DNA from: Epiperipatus broadwayi | Taxonomy: Eukaryota; Onychophora; Udeonychophora; Euonychophora; Peripatidae | NCBI GenBank assembly: GCA_028023455.1 | Contig: JAQFVV010012423.1 | Span: 1,567,273 to 1,631,272, forward strand | DNA length: 64,000 nucleotides | Reading direction: 5' to 3' | Shown: positions 1-11,784 of the stretch, one piece after another | Layout: every line of letters begins with the position of its first letter | How positions within the stretch are numbered: the first letter of the stretch is position 1 | Translations under genes and position numbers: made by a program | The notes under the pieces: model-generated | What the model was told of the DNA's origin: nothing | Database searches by the model: none | The model's input: only the letters and a program-made list of their open reading frames with translations

Positions 1-3000
1 TCTTTTGTTAATAGTCCATTTATTTTAAGAAAACATTTAATTGATTTCTTTGCTAACAATAAACTAATATAACAACAGTTAACATTTTAGTATATTCATA
101 CTTTCATTAAAAAAAAAACTCTTAAGAATTTTAGTTAAAAATATTAATAATATGGATTTATTTTAGTTATAATTTAATTATAAATAGTGAATATTTATAA
201 CCAAATTTTACAGTTTATAAAGTTCAAGGTGATACAATTGCTTTTTTTTTCATGGTGCATTAATAATAATAAACTCAGTTTGGTCATTTGAATAGAACTA
301 TTATGTTTAATTTGGATCAAAATGTTAAATACATGTGTGTTTGTTTTAATACTTCAGTGTAATGTAGCACTGTGCAGGTTTTATTACAGAAGACAGCAAC
401 ATATTGATATATTGTTAAATAAATAAAAATCTGATAACAAAATTTATAATTAGAAAATATTGATAGTAATGTTTGAGAGTTTGTTATTGTTTTAACAGCT
501 TGTATAAACATAGAAAATTGGTGACCACATAATGTTTAGTGGTTTAAAATCATTAATAAACATAGTCTACATGGTCTGTGCACTGATAGAATGTCAAACC
601 CTGGTTTAAGATTTTCATCTCTGCTCTTGGTTCTCAAACTTTTCCCAAGCATAAAAGCTATTCATTTATTTATTTATATTAATAAATAGTTTGATTTATC
701 AATGCTAAAACTTTAATTCTTCAAATAAATTAGATAATTTTTATTCTGGCCTTTACATTTTCATAGTACAGAATAATCCACTATCAAAAACTGATAGAAG
801 CTATTAGAAATAAAAGCGAGCTTATATAATTATTACAATGATATGACCATAAGCTCATTTTCATTTCAGCTGATATGTTAATTTCTCAGATATTAATTTC
901 TAAAATAATTTTAGTCCATATAACTAGTCTTATATATGAGGAGTAATTTTAGAATTTAAAACAATCTATAATGATTACAATTACTTTGTTTATGAGTGAA
1001 AAAAATTTAAAAAAATTGCTCATGCTTAATTATTGTTTCTCACTAAAATAAAAGAGCATCTTTCAAAGCATGTGGATAATAATAGTATGCTTTTCTGGTA
1101 GCCATCAAAATATTCTTATATGATCAAACATTTAATACCAACCTAGATTAAAAGTCTCTATTAAATCATTTTACTTAGTTTATAATCCATTACACTCTTC
1201 CTATTGTACACGTATCATTAAAAATATATTTAAATACTCTACTTCAGGTCAAAGATGTTTTCAATATCTTCTATAGAATAACAAAAAAAGAAAATACTCA
1301 TCAAGTCTGTAAATTACCCCTATTTTATACAATAGCTAAGAATATTGAGACACTCATTTATCATTAATAGTTCCATGAGCATCTATGGGCAGGATATTTT
1401 TAAAACATTCTATATTTAAAATAAAAGCCTCAACCATTTGGGGGAAAATGTATTTTCAATCATATGCATGTAGAATATCATTTCAGCATTTTACTTTCTC
1501 AAGAAACATTTGACATGGATTAAGATTTACTTTCAAACTTTTTAGAATTCACCAAGTGTACTTTCAATACTTTCTATACCAAATTCATGGCCTACATCAA
1601 GTGGGTTTATAGTAGTATTAAAATATATATTAATTTTGTGTACAGTAGAAAAGTACTGAAAGTCAACTTGGTGATTTTTGAAAAAATTGAAAATAAATTT
1701 AACATTATGTCAAATATTTTGAGTTTATTTGCATATTTATTTGGTCAGAATCATTCACTATTTATATACATATTAAGAGTCATGCTTTTTAAATTAATTT
1801 TTTTTTAAACACTAGAGAAACTTGCACTTTCAACAGCTTGTTAAGAGTTTTAATAATAAATATATTTATGAAGATCAATTTTCTGAAACTGAATAAAGAA
1901 TCTGCAATCATTGTATATATATCCATTGTGTATACGTTTCCAAATCTAAATTTAATAAATTGTTTAATTAATTACATTATACACATTGTTAAATGTTTGG
2001 AAGCATGATGTCATAACATTATATTTGTAATGAACACAAAGCCTACAGAAACGTTCAAGCAGTTTTTGATAATCTTTTTTCATTCAATAAGAGTCAAATA
2101 TCGTTATTACATTTTTAATATTTAAGGTACGTTATTATTTATACTTTTAATATTAATAACTTGTCATATAATTTTTTAACATATCTGTATGTACGTATAT
2201 TGTCACAATCTACTTCATAATATTAGTCGTATTACTTAATTATATTATGTATAATAAATTTTTGTTGAAAATTAAATGGAAATCAGTGCCGCTTATGGTG
2301 AAATTTTTTTTTATTGCTTGTTTACGATGATCTTTGCAAAAACTCTTTAAGAGTATTGTAAACCTGTTTTCTTGCTGAACAGTGAATGTAAATACACAAG
2401 TGTTAAAAGCATTAAACTAATAATAATTGAGAAAAAAATAATTATATTTTAATCTTTCTCGTATTTGTTTAAAAGTTATTTTTTAAATAAATAGTTTGTA
2501 CAATAATTTCAGTTACACTATTTTAAAAATAACTTTTGTCGCAGTTTGTGTTTCTCAAATATTTGAAAATCTTTTATATGTCCGCTTTCAAATTCAATGT
2601 TTAATTTTTACATATTCTGTAAATTTTTGTTAACGATTTGTAATCAAGTTTTAATTTAAAATATTTACTTTTCAGTTCTAAAATAATTAAAACGGAATTT
2701 GTCATTAAACAAAAAAAAAAAAAAAGATTTTTTTTTACACATTTTTTTTTATTAGACTTTTTTTTCTCTTGCTTTTATTTAAAAAAAATGCAATAAAAAC
2801 CTTTTTTTTTTTTTTACTAAACTAATTAAATAATCTTTTTTATATTATTATTAACTTATGAAGGTTAAAAAAAATACAAATAAATATATTTTGTTACTAA
2901 TAAAATAAGATGAAGACGTCATCACAAATTTTATATGATGATATTTAAAATATTTTTTTAGACTCCTTTAAATTCCCATTTAAATTGTTGGATTTTTTTT

Positions 3001-4406
3001 TTTGATATTTTGACATTTAATGATGTATGTAATTTTTTTTCTTTCTTTTTTTTGTTTGTTTACCTTTTCTATTTCTCATCTTCAAAATGCCTTTCACCAT
3101 ATTTAAATATCTAATTATGTATTCATTTTTTCTTTCATTATTTTTTCTTAATATTTATAACTTTCTATTCTTTTTAAATTGAATTTCAATAATTTTTAAC
3201 ATTATATTATTTCCCAAGCCTTTTCTCTATATTATAACATTCTTCACCCTTTAGTATTCTCAAGCCTTTTCTAACATTTAATTTATTGTTGCATAATTCT
3301 GAGTCTCAAATTATTATTTTTTTTTCTGCCTTTTTCATTTATTCAATATTTGAATATCAAAATTAATTATTCAGATTATTTAACTTTATTTTTTTTAACA
3401 ATATCAATTTTCTCTTTCTCTATTAATTCTTATCTTGTAACCATTTAAACATTGTCTCAAAGTTGCATTTTTTTTTTTTTGCTATTTGCATATATATTAT
3501 ACAATTCATGTTTTTTTATATGAAAACATATATGTTAGTATAATTATATTGATTCTATTCCAGAACCCTCAATTGTAAGATTGAGTCATCATTATTAGAC
3601 ATATATACTTCATCTTCAATTAGTTTCTGGACATTAGTTTTCTTCAGTAAAAAAAAAAAAGGATTGTAATATTTTATTTACTAAATAAATAGTAAAACAA
3701 CCTCTCATAGATGAAAAGTGAAGAGGAAAAATAAGTATTTTCCATCTTGGTAAGAATTTGTGTGAATTATCTATTTTCCAATCAATATTAAATGATTAGC
3801 TGGACTGGCTATGGAATTTATTACTTGAAAGAAAAATTTTCAAGTTTATCAGCTTAAATTTATGTCATGGGCACAGAGGGTACCAATGCTCTCATTATTT
3901 CTCAAATTTTGTTTAATATGATATATTAGTAACTATAGGTAATTACCTAAAGCATTTATTAATTTTTTCAGAAGCTATAATTCATTTAAATTATATTTAA
4001 CTTCTATAAATTTTGTTATCACAAATTTATTTTATTATTAATGAATTATCAAGAGTTCTAAAAATCTAATATTTACTTGATAATTCTGAATTTGTTTTTG
4101 TTTTTCTAAACATTTACTTTAAATAGGAAACTAATCTAAATACAATAAACTCACCTAATTTATTGCAAATTTTTTTCAGATATACAATACTTTCACTTTC
4201 TACATCTTCACTTTCAGACTTGATTCTCATTTTCACTATTCCATCAGGGTACATCATCTTCAGGCCATTTAAATTGCAGTTGAACATTATAATTTCTTTG
4301 AAAATTTGTTTTCATGTAAAAGTACATTTTTCTATTAAAATCTGAATCATTATTCTAAAATAATTTATATTTTTACAAATATTTTCTGAAAAAAAATAAA
4401 TGTGTA
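1..4406. other. AT-rich stretch without a recognisable gene
   Basis: I see no coding region, RNA gene or classifiable repeat here. Open frames are short, rich in Ile, Phe, Lys and Asn, and have no domain signature. The part from about 2700 to 3500 is dominated by long T runs and A runs. Confidence 0.6.
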
Positions 4407-4990
4407 AAAAAGATTCTAAAACATACAATTTTGCTTTAAAAATCAAAATGAAAATATCAAAATTGTCAAAATTAATAAAATAATGTTAAAAGATTACGAA
4501 ACATGCATTTTTACTTTAAAAATTATAATAAAGCTATTGGAACTGTCAAAATTTTGATAGGCAATCTGTTATATAGGAAACAAAAACCAACCAATTAGCA
4601 TTTTGGAAGATAAACTCTTATTCCATTGTTATATTGATTTGTTAGTTGTAAAAATTCTAAAGGTTATTTGATAGAATTTTCTCAATAAAATTATGGTAAA
4701 ATCATCAAAATAACATTAAAAGATTCTAAAACAAACATTTTCACTTTGAAAATATTGAAACTATCAAAATCAGCAAAATAACATTAAATGATTCTAAAAT
4801 ATATGTTTTCACTTTAAAAATCAAAACAAAACAAATAGAACTTGTGTAGGAAACAAGAAACAGCCAATCAGTACCTTGAAAGGCAGGCTGTTATCTTATT
4901 GTTATACTGATTTGTTAGTTGTAAAAAATTTTAAGGATTATTTGGTAGAGTTTTCTTGATAAAATAATGGTAAAATAAGCAAAATAGTAT
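4407..4990. repeat. Degenerate tandem repeat
   Basis: Segments starting with a variant of 'acattaaaagattctaaaac' recur at about 4407, 4483, 4714 and 4781. The two longest (about 4483-4713 and 4781-4990) share a further block ending in 'tgatttgttagttgtaaaaa' and 'atggtaaaat'. The short units lack that block, so the array has a composite structure of short and long units. No coding potential is seen. The stretch from 4991 to 5290 holds nothing I recognise. Confidence 0.6.
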
Positions 4991-5290
4991 TAAAAGTAAT
5001 GATTTGAGAAATAGTTAAAGCTGTTTACAAAATTAATCCAAACATATTGATTAAGAAAGATTCAACATGCTATTTTACACAGATAACAATCATAATACTA
5101 CATGCATGTATAATAGCATAAAGCAAAGATCCACAGAAAAAAGATGTTAAAATTTTGGTTTCAAATTTAAGACACACTCCTCTTTTATGGATTCAAAATT
5201 TGGAAAAAAAAGTGCATCTTATATTTGAAATAATATGGCATCTTCATGATTTAAATTACTAAGAATGTGTATCTGAAAAATTTCCACAGA

Positions 5291-6472
5291 TAATCATCAT
5301 CATCAACCATTATCAATCCACTTCAGAATGAAGGTCTCTTCAAGTTTAATCCATCTTCTCCGATCTTTAGCTTCTCTTTTCCACAACATGCCTGCACATT
5401 TTCTTATTTCATCCATCCATCTCACATGTGGTCTCTGTCTGGGTCTTTTAAATCTCTTGGAATCCAATTTAAAATTTCAATTGTCCATCTATTATCATTT
5501 CTTCTAGCAATATGTCCAGCCCAATTCCATTTCAATCTTTTAATTTTTTCAATAAGGTCAGTAACACCTGTTTGTTGTCTTACCCATACATTGCGTTTTC
5601 GATGTCTTCTTGTTATTCCCAACATACATCTCTCCATACTTCTTTGAGTGGTCTGAAGTCTCTGTATTGCTCTTCTATTAAGTGTCAAAGTCTCAGATCC
5701 ATAAGTAAGAACTGGTAAAACACATTTGTTAAAAACCATTCTTTTCAAACACATAGGCATATATCCTTTTAGTATCAAATTATTTCTACCAAAAGCACTC
5801 CAACTAAGTTTAATTCTATGATTAATTTCCTCCATTATGTTTCCATCTGCATTAATAATCTGACCAAGGTATTTGTAACTGTTAACTTCTTCTAATTCTT
5901 CATAATCAATCTTTATTTTCATATTTTGAGCAAATCGATTAAACATTACTTTAGTCTTTTTAACATTTATCTTTAGTCCTACTTTTCTACTTTCATCTTC
6001 TAACTCCTGCAACATTTCCTACAGCTCTGAAGCATTATTTGTAAAAACAACTACATCATCTGCAAAATCTAAATGACTTAAATACTCTCCATTTACTTTC
6101 ATTCCTTTAGTTTCCCATTTTAATCCACAAAATACTTCTTGCAGCACTGCTGTAAAAAGTTTTGGAGATATGGAGTCACCTTGTCTTACACCTTTCTCAA
6201 TGTTGATTTTTCCAGTATCATTATGTAATCTAATTGTTGCTGTTACATTTTTATAAATCTTCTTTAAAATATGACAATATCCTGGATATATACTTTGATG
6301 ATCCAATACTTTAATCACTGAAGATATTTTTATAGAATCGAATGCCTTTTCATAATCTACAAATGCAAAACATAATAACTCATATTCATTTGTCCTTTCT
6401 ATGACTTCTCTCAATACCTGGATATGATCTATTGTACTAAAACCACTTTTAAATCCAGCTTGTTCTCTTGGT
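5291..6472 (-). mobile_element. 5'-truncated RTE-like non-LTR retrotransposon, copy A
   Basis: A minus-strand LINE whose 3' end has the short ATC/GAT trinucleotide tail typical of RTE elements (plus-strand bases about 5291-5305). It carries the second half of the reverse transcriptase and the C-terminal region; the endonuclease and the N-terminal RT are missing, so it is 5'-truncated. It abuts a different LINE running the other way near 6472. A second, shorter copy with the same 3' end is at 11389-11784, which confirms the family and its 3' boundary. The coding frame has only one nonsense codon and one frameshift, suggesting fairly recent insertion compared with other remnants here. Confidence 0.85.
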
Positions 6473-6489
6473 TGGTGGACAATACACAT
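5303..6489 (-). pseudogene. RTE-like reverse transcriptase, C-terminal part, broken
   Basis: Reverse transcriptase of a non-LTR element; in a live element it would copy the element RNA at a nicked target. Reading the minus strand from about 6480: REQAGF, FVDYEKAFDS (RT motif A region), QGDSISP (motif B) and FADDVVVF (catalytic motif C, about 6042-6071). The usual post-RT region follows (SYKYLGQIINADG, LPVLTYGSETL, LKWNWAGHIARR). An in-frame TAG lies at 6019-6021. A one-base deletion near 5453, seen by comparison with copy B, shifts the frame and causes an early stop at 5422-5424. In the corrected frame the reading continues through RWMDEIR and ends in KWIDNG with a stop at 5303-5305. The first few residues before REQAG probably belong to the junction with the neighbouring element. 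Confidence 0.85.
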
Positions 6490-7363
6490 GGTCTAGGAAT
6501 AATGTATTTTACACACTAGATTATGTATTGGTAGAGAAAGAGGGAATGAATAAAATACAGAAAATTAAGGTGTTTGATAATGAAGAGAGAATATGTAATA
6601 GTGATCATAACTTTATTGTAATAGAAATGGTTAGTAATGTGATGGAGGATAGAAATAAAGGTAGAAACAATAGTGAAAGATGTGGATGGAGAGTGAATGA
6701 TAAGAATAAGTTGGAAGAGTATAAAATAAAAGTTGAAGAAACCATGGAGTAGTTGGTTGGGGATAAATATAAGGACTTGTGTGGTGAAATAGAAAAAGTG
6801 GCAAATAGGGTTTTAGTTGAGAATATGCAGAGGAATAAAAGTAATAAAAAATGAGAGTTAGTAAAAGTGTAAAAGAGAGGAAAGAAGCATGCAAAGAATA
6901 TAAGTGTGCTATTAAGAATAAAGAAAGTGTAAACGATATTAATGCTAAATGGGAAAAATACTTAGAAAAGAAGAAGTTGGCTAAAATGGATAATTATAGA
7001 GAGATGATGAAGTTAAATAGTAAATTGTTGGAGGATATTAATAAAAGTGAAAGAGATGGGAGTAAAAAATTTTGGAATTACATTAAAAGGAGAAATGTAG
7101 GGGAAAGAGAGATAGTATTAATAGATAATGAGGGAATAGAGTGTAGCTCTAGAGAAGAGGTAGAGAGAATCTTAAATAGATATGTAATGGATATAGAAAA
7201 GATGTTAGATGTGAAGGAATTAGTGATAGAAAACATGAAAGCAGGTAGTAATGGGAATATTAGGTTCACAAAAAATGAACTGAATGAGGCAGGGAAAAGA
7301 TTGAAAAGTGGAAAGGTGAAAGGTTTATATGGATGGACAGCAGATGGTAATGAATTTAGGGCA
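6473..7363 (+). pseudogene. LINE endonuclease C-terminus and linker, broken
   Basis: The first open segment (to the TAG at about 6750) reads YTWSRNN, then LDYVLV, then SDHNFIVIE. These are the closing motifs of the EEP-type endonuclease of LINEs, with the catalytic His in SDH. The frame continues past 6752 for about 30 codons to another stop, then a long Lys/Glu-rich linker is open from 6851. It contains KKFWNYIKRR and ends near GKRLKSGKVKGLYGW, which resembles the 'GKAPGPDGI' element just before the RT. A frameshift follows near 7345. In a working element this endonuclease nicks target DNA to prime reverse transcription. Confidence 0.75.
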
Positions 7364-7374
7364 TAGAGCAAAAG

Positions 7375-8854
7375 CAAAGTTATTATCATGTTTTAATAAG
7401 ATGGCATGGAAGAGAGTTTTTCCGGATAGTTGGAGTATGATTATTATTTAAAGAAAAGGGTAAGGATTGTAGAAAGTTAAATAATTATAGAACGATAGTG
7501 GTAACATGTTTTATATAAAGTTTTCTTATATATGGTAGCTGGAAGAGTTGTAAAATGGATGGAAGAGAATAATGTAGTGGGGGAAATGCAAGGAGGTTTT
7601 AGGTCAGATAGACATATAGGAGATAGTTTGTTTGTAGTTACGCAACTTATGGAGATGAGTAGGAATTCAGATAGATCTTTATATATGAGTTTTATAGATA
7701 TAGAGAAAGCATATGATAGAGTAAATAGAAATAGATTATGGGTAAGGTTAGACAATTTAGGAATGGATGAAGCTTTAGTAAATATTATTAATAAATTATA
7801 TGAAAATAATTATTATACTTACCAATTAGGAAATATAGAATCAGTTAAAGTTAAAAATGGGGTGGGATTAAGGCAAGGATGCCCTATGTCACCTAATTTG
7901 TTTTTGTTGTTTTTGAGTGAAATGGAGAAAGCAATAGAAAGACTAGGAAGAGGGGTAGAGATACCGTTAATATGTGGCAAGGGAGTATATACTTTGTCAT
8001 GTCTTTTTTTTGCAGATGATATCTTTTTGTGTGCAGAAAGAAGAGAAGAAATGGAAATTATGTTTAGGACATGTGCAAGGGTGGGTAAAAAGATGGGGAT
8101 TAAATTTAGTTAAGAAATATCAAATATAATGATGGTTGATACTGGGGAAAGAAAAGATGTAGAATTTTTATTAAGGGATATAAAGTTAAGTGTGGTGGAT
8201 AGATATAGGTATTTGGGAATTTTCTTATGTAATCAGGAAAATTGCTTGGATGAATGGGAGAAAAAATTGGTAAATGAAGCAAAGAAAAGAAAGGGTTTGG
8301 TAAAGAAACTAACAGTATTTTCACATAATAAATATGATGTTGCTAGAATTGTATGGAAGGGAGTTGCAGTAGCATGGTTAACATATGGTAATGATGCATT
8401 ATGTGTTAGTAAAAGGGTTTTAGATTATTTAGAGAAAGTACAAAGGGAAGTAGGAAGACATGCATTAGATGCAGAGATGTGGACAGCAAAGAAGGCAATT
8501 CAAGGAGAAATGGGATGGTCAAGTTTTTATATGAGAGATACCAAAAGTAAAATGAAAATGTTTGGTAGGTTGCAGTTTATGGATAGTAAAAGAATAGCCA
8601 AAATAGTGTTTAATTGGGTTATGAGTAAAGGGCAGGTAACAAGATGGGTGAGAAAGGTAATGCAGTATGCAACAGATTTGGATAAAGAATTTATATCAGT
8701 ATACTTGTATAAAAGGTGGGATGATTGTGTTAGATGGATTGTTGAGTGTTATAGTGATAAGCAATGGGATAAAATAATAGAAGCATTAATAAAAAATAGG
8801 GAGTCGGAGAGATGGAGAACTAGTATGGAGGGTAAGAAGAGTTTAAATATATAA
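7375..8854 (+). pseudogene. LINE reverse transcriptase, broken
   Basis: After a shifted stretch (KLLSCFNKMAWKRVFPDSW, then LNNYR) the main open frame runs from about 7532. It contains MQGGFRSDR, FIDIEKAYDRVNR (motif A, catalytic Asp), LRQGCPMSP (motif B) and LFFADDIFLC (motif C, about 8005-8030). A single in-frame TAA at 8111-8113 separates this from the next open part (8114-8854). That part carries RYRYLGIFL and the post-RT thumb-like region ending near WTAKKAIQGEMGWSSF and beyond. The enzyme would copy the LINE RNA. All the catalytic motifs I can see are present; the stops make this copy inactive. Confidence 0.85.
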
Positions 8855-8861
8855 AGAAGTA

Positions 8862-9215
8862 AACGGAATATTGGATGCGAGTTAATTTATGATAATAGGC
8901 TCGAATGGTATTTTTAGCAACAAGAGAATATACATGTAAATGAAAAACTATGGGTGATTTAGTGTGCAAATTGTGTAAGGAAGGTGTAGAAAATATTAGG
9001 CATCTGTTGATTGAATGTAAATGCTTGAAAGCAGAAAGGGTACAGATAATGAAGTTATGTGAGAATAGGTATGAACAAAGTGACTATACAGAAAGTGAGT
9101 TATTAGTTTTTATGCTGGGTTTGTGAAAAGATAAAGGGGATTTAGATATAAAGGCCATAGAGTTGACAAAGATTATGTTGCAGAAATGGGATGAGGCAGA
9201 ATATGGGAAGACTTA
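8862..9215 (+). pseudogene. LINE C-terminal zinc-finger region
   Basis: A shifted frame contains LVCKLCKEGVENIRHLLIEC (about 8955-9015): a Cys-x2-Cys followed by His-x4-Cys. This is the nucleic-acid-binding motif often found after the RT in LINEs. The coding trace fades near 9215 and the 3' untranslated end follows. Confidence 0.7.
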
Positions 9216-9320
9216 GAGTGGGGAATGGAAAATGAAGTGGCTAACAGGTTTATCTGGGCATAATTGCTGAGAGATTTTTGACTTCGTTTAATGAGAAGCC
9301 AAATACATCACATCATCACA

Positions 9321-11388
9321 TCACATGCAATTATGCAAATTCCTTGAACATCACCAAGTTTAATCTTTTATAATTGGAATTATTATCACAGTCTAATAAT
9401 TATCTACCAGTTATGTTTTGAAACAGACACTCTATGTTGAAAGCTAACTCATCAGATTAATAAGCAAAATATATTTTAAGCTTACTTTGTACTTATTACT
9501 TATTTCTCTATCTTAATCTTGTTTAAATTTAACAAATAACACATGATCAGTAAAATATTTTTGAGAAAATAAATATTAATCTTCTGAAAATAGATGATGA
9601 AAACAAAACACCTGGTGAAATTCCATATTACAAATTCTACAAAGTACTCCTTTTGGTATATTTCCCTTTTTAAAGTCAGTCAAAATTATTCTCCTATTTT
9701 TTCATATATTGTCTACAATCTTTTCTAACACATCTTTTTTAATTTCTCTAGTTCTAAATACATACAAAAAATTCAGTTTCTTTTTTTTTTATATAATTTC
9801 TTCTAAAATATTCTCTTTTTTTTAATACTTATTATCTAATATCTGTTAAATAGTCAACTTTAAAATAGATGGCAGCAGTGAAGTAAAATAAATAGAATGA
9901 TCTAGAGCCATCTATGTAAGCATTCATAAACTATAAATACCCACTTTTAACACATTTAATTTCTTTATTATTAACCAATGCTCAGACAATCATTTCTTGA
10001 CCACTTTAGAGTTACCATATTATCCTATCATATAAATCAATTCAAGTAAGCATGAGTAAAAAAAACATTCCAGGTGCAAGTTTTCAGATTAGTTTCTGGC
10101 TATTGATATTTATCAAGGATATTTTGTTTTTATATATTTTATAAAATTATTGTGCCAATATATAAATATCAAATCTAGCATCAATACTATTTTTATTCAT
10201 TATATCAGTTTATATATAAATAATGTGCAACTAATGTGGGGGTAGACATTGAATTTAATGATCATAAAAATAATGGTTTAAATAATATATTTAATTTGTA
10301 TATTCTATAAAATTAGGCTTTAAATGACAGAAGGAATACGAATGTTTGTAATGTCCAATAAAGAGAAATATATTTTTTCAATGGATCAAATATTGTACTT
10401 AGATATTAACGTCTCACTTCCAAATTGTACTTAGATAATTTAAATATGAATGTTATGTTTTTGTGATTTCTCATTATTTGTAAATTTATTTATACTTATA
10501 ATAAATACCTATTCAAATTTTTATAATGTTTATGAGTATATGTTTTATTGTTTGATCTTTTGTTGTTGAGATAATTAATACATTCACAATAAATAAACGA
10601 GGATTTTTAATATAGTTTATATTATTGTATTTTAAGTCTGCCATTTACTAAAAACGCAGATTTAGAAACAAAGAGAATTAGAAATGATAAAACTTTTTAA
10701 TGGCAGTATATAAATCAAAAGAAGCCAATTTAATCTAAGAGGCATCTAATGTGATTTTCAGAGTTAGTGCTTTGATACTGGCGATTCGATTATACATCTT
10801 ATTTGAACTTGTTCTGTAAATTACTTTTGCTTGCAAAAAGAAATAAGTTTATGGTGACAATTTAAGCGTTTGAATACATTAATAATATAATTATTATTTA
10901 TAAAATTATGAATTTCATACAATCAAGTTTGTGTGGAAATATATATAATACAAGATACAACAATTATAAATTTTATCAGCATATTTTTTATTTTATTGTC
11001 TGTGCAGTTTGATGCAGTTGTAGATTCGAATTAGTCAAATATATCATTTTTGATACTCAAACATTCTACAGGCTCGTAAAACAACTGGTTAATTAGATTC
11101 TTGTTAATTATTTGATTTCTCGACATCTGCTCTAGTTGCAAATCAGAATTTAAATATTATGTACTTTTATTTTTTTCTGGGATTTTTTTTAAAATTCACA
11201 CACTTTAAAAATTGTTTCTAGAAAGATTATCCATTCCATCATCTTATTTAAAAATTCAATATGCAAGTTTCAAATAGTTATATAAAGTAAAACAAGTAAG
11301 ATATGGACTTTCAATAATTTTTTTCCCTTGTCAACATAATTTACATTATTAGAGTTACACTTACTACATTATTAATCCCTCAAAACTA
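9321..11388. other. AT-rich stretch without a clear gene
   Basis: Nothing convincing. A short open stretch near 9570-9665 reads KTPGEIPYYKFYK, which faintly resembles the 'SPGPDGIPYEFYK' block before LINE reverse transcriptases and could be a very old LINE scrap. The rest is AT-rich DNA with T runs near 9780. Confidence 0.5.
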
Positions 11389-11784
11389 TTATCATCATCA
11401 TCATCATCAACCATTATCAATCCACTGCGGGATAAAGGCCTCTCCAAGTTCAATCCATCTTTTCCGATCTTTAGCTTCTCTTCTCCACATCACCCCTGCA
11501 CATTGTCTTATTTCATCCATCCATCTTACATGTGGTCTCTTTCTGGGTCTTTTACAATCTCTTGGAATCCAGTTTAAAATTTCAATCATCCATCTATTAT
11601 CATCTCTTCTAGCAATATGTCCAGCCCAACTCCACTTCAGTCTTTTAATTTTTTCAATGAGGTCAGTAACACCTGTTTGTTCTTTTACCCATACATTGTG
11701 TTTTCAATCTCTTTTTGTTACTCCCAACATGCATCTGTCCAAACTTCTTTGAGTGGTTTGAAGTCTCTATATTGCTCTTCTAGG
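11389..11784 (-). mobile_element. 5'-truncated RTE-like LINE, copy B
   Basis: About 395 bp closely similar to the 3' end of copy A (5291-5690), with a longer ATC trinucleotide tail (11389-11408) marking the 3' end. The minus strand encodes the C-terminal RT region: a TGA near 11706, then LKWSWAGHIARR-like sequence, RDCKRPRKRPHVRWMDEIR and a terminal QWIDNG with its stop at 11407-11409. In the last part the reading frame is intact where copy A has its one-base deletion. Similarity to copy A ends at about 11784, the truncation point. Confidence 0.85.

Larger units (their letters stand above)
6473..9320 (+). mobile_element. 5'-truncated LINE with endonuclease, RT and C-terminal zinc-finger remains
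   Basis: A plus-strand non-LTR retrotransposon unrelated in sequence to the RTE copy beside it. It begins inside the C-terminal end of the apurinic-like endonuclease domain, runs through a linker, the reverse transcriptase and a C-terminal Cys/His motif, and ends near 9320 in a short CATCA-rich tail. The reading frame is broken by a few stops and shifts but is easy to follow, so the copy is moderately young. I do not assign it to a named LINE clade. Confidence 0.85.

Noticed and set aside
6631-7755. Minus-strand open frames opposite the plus-strand LINE
   Set aside because: They are antisense shadows of the endonuclease/RT frame, low in complexity.
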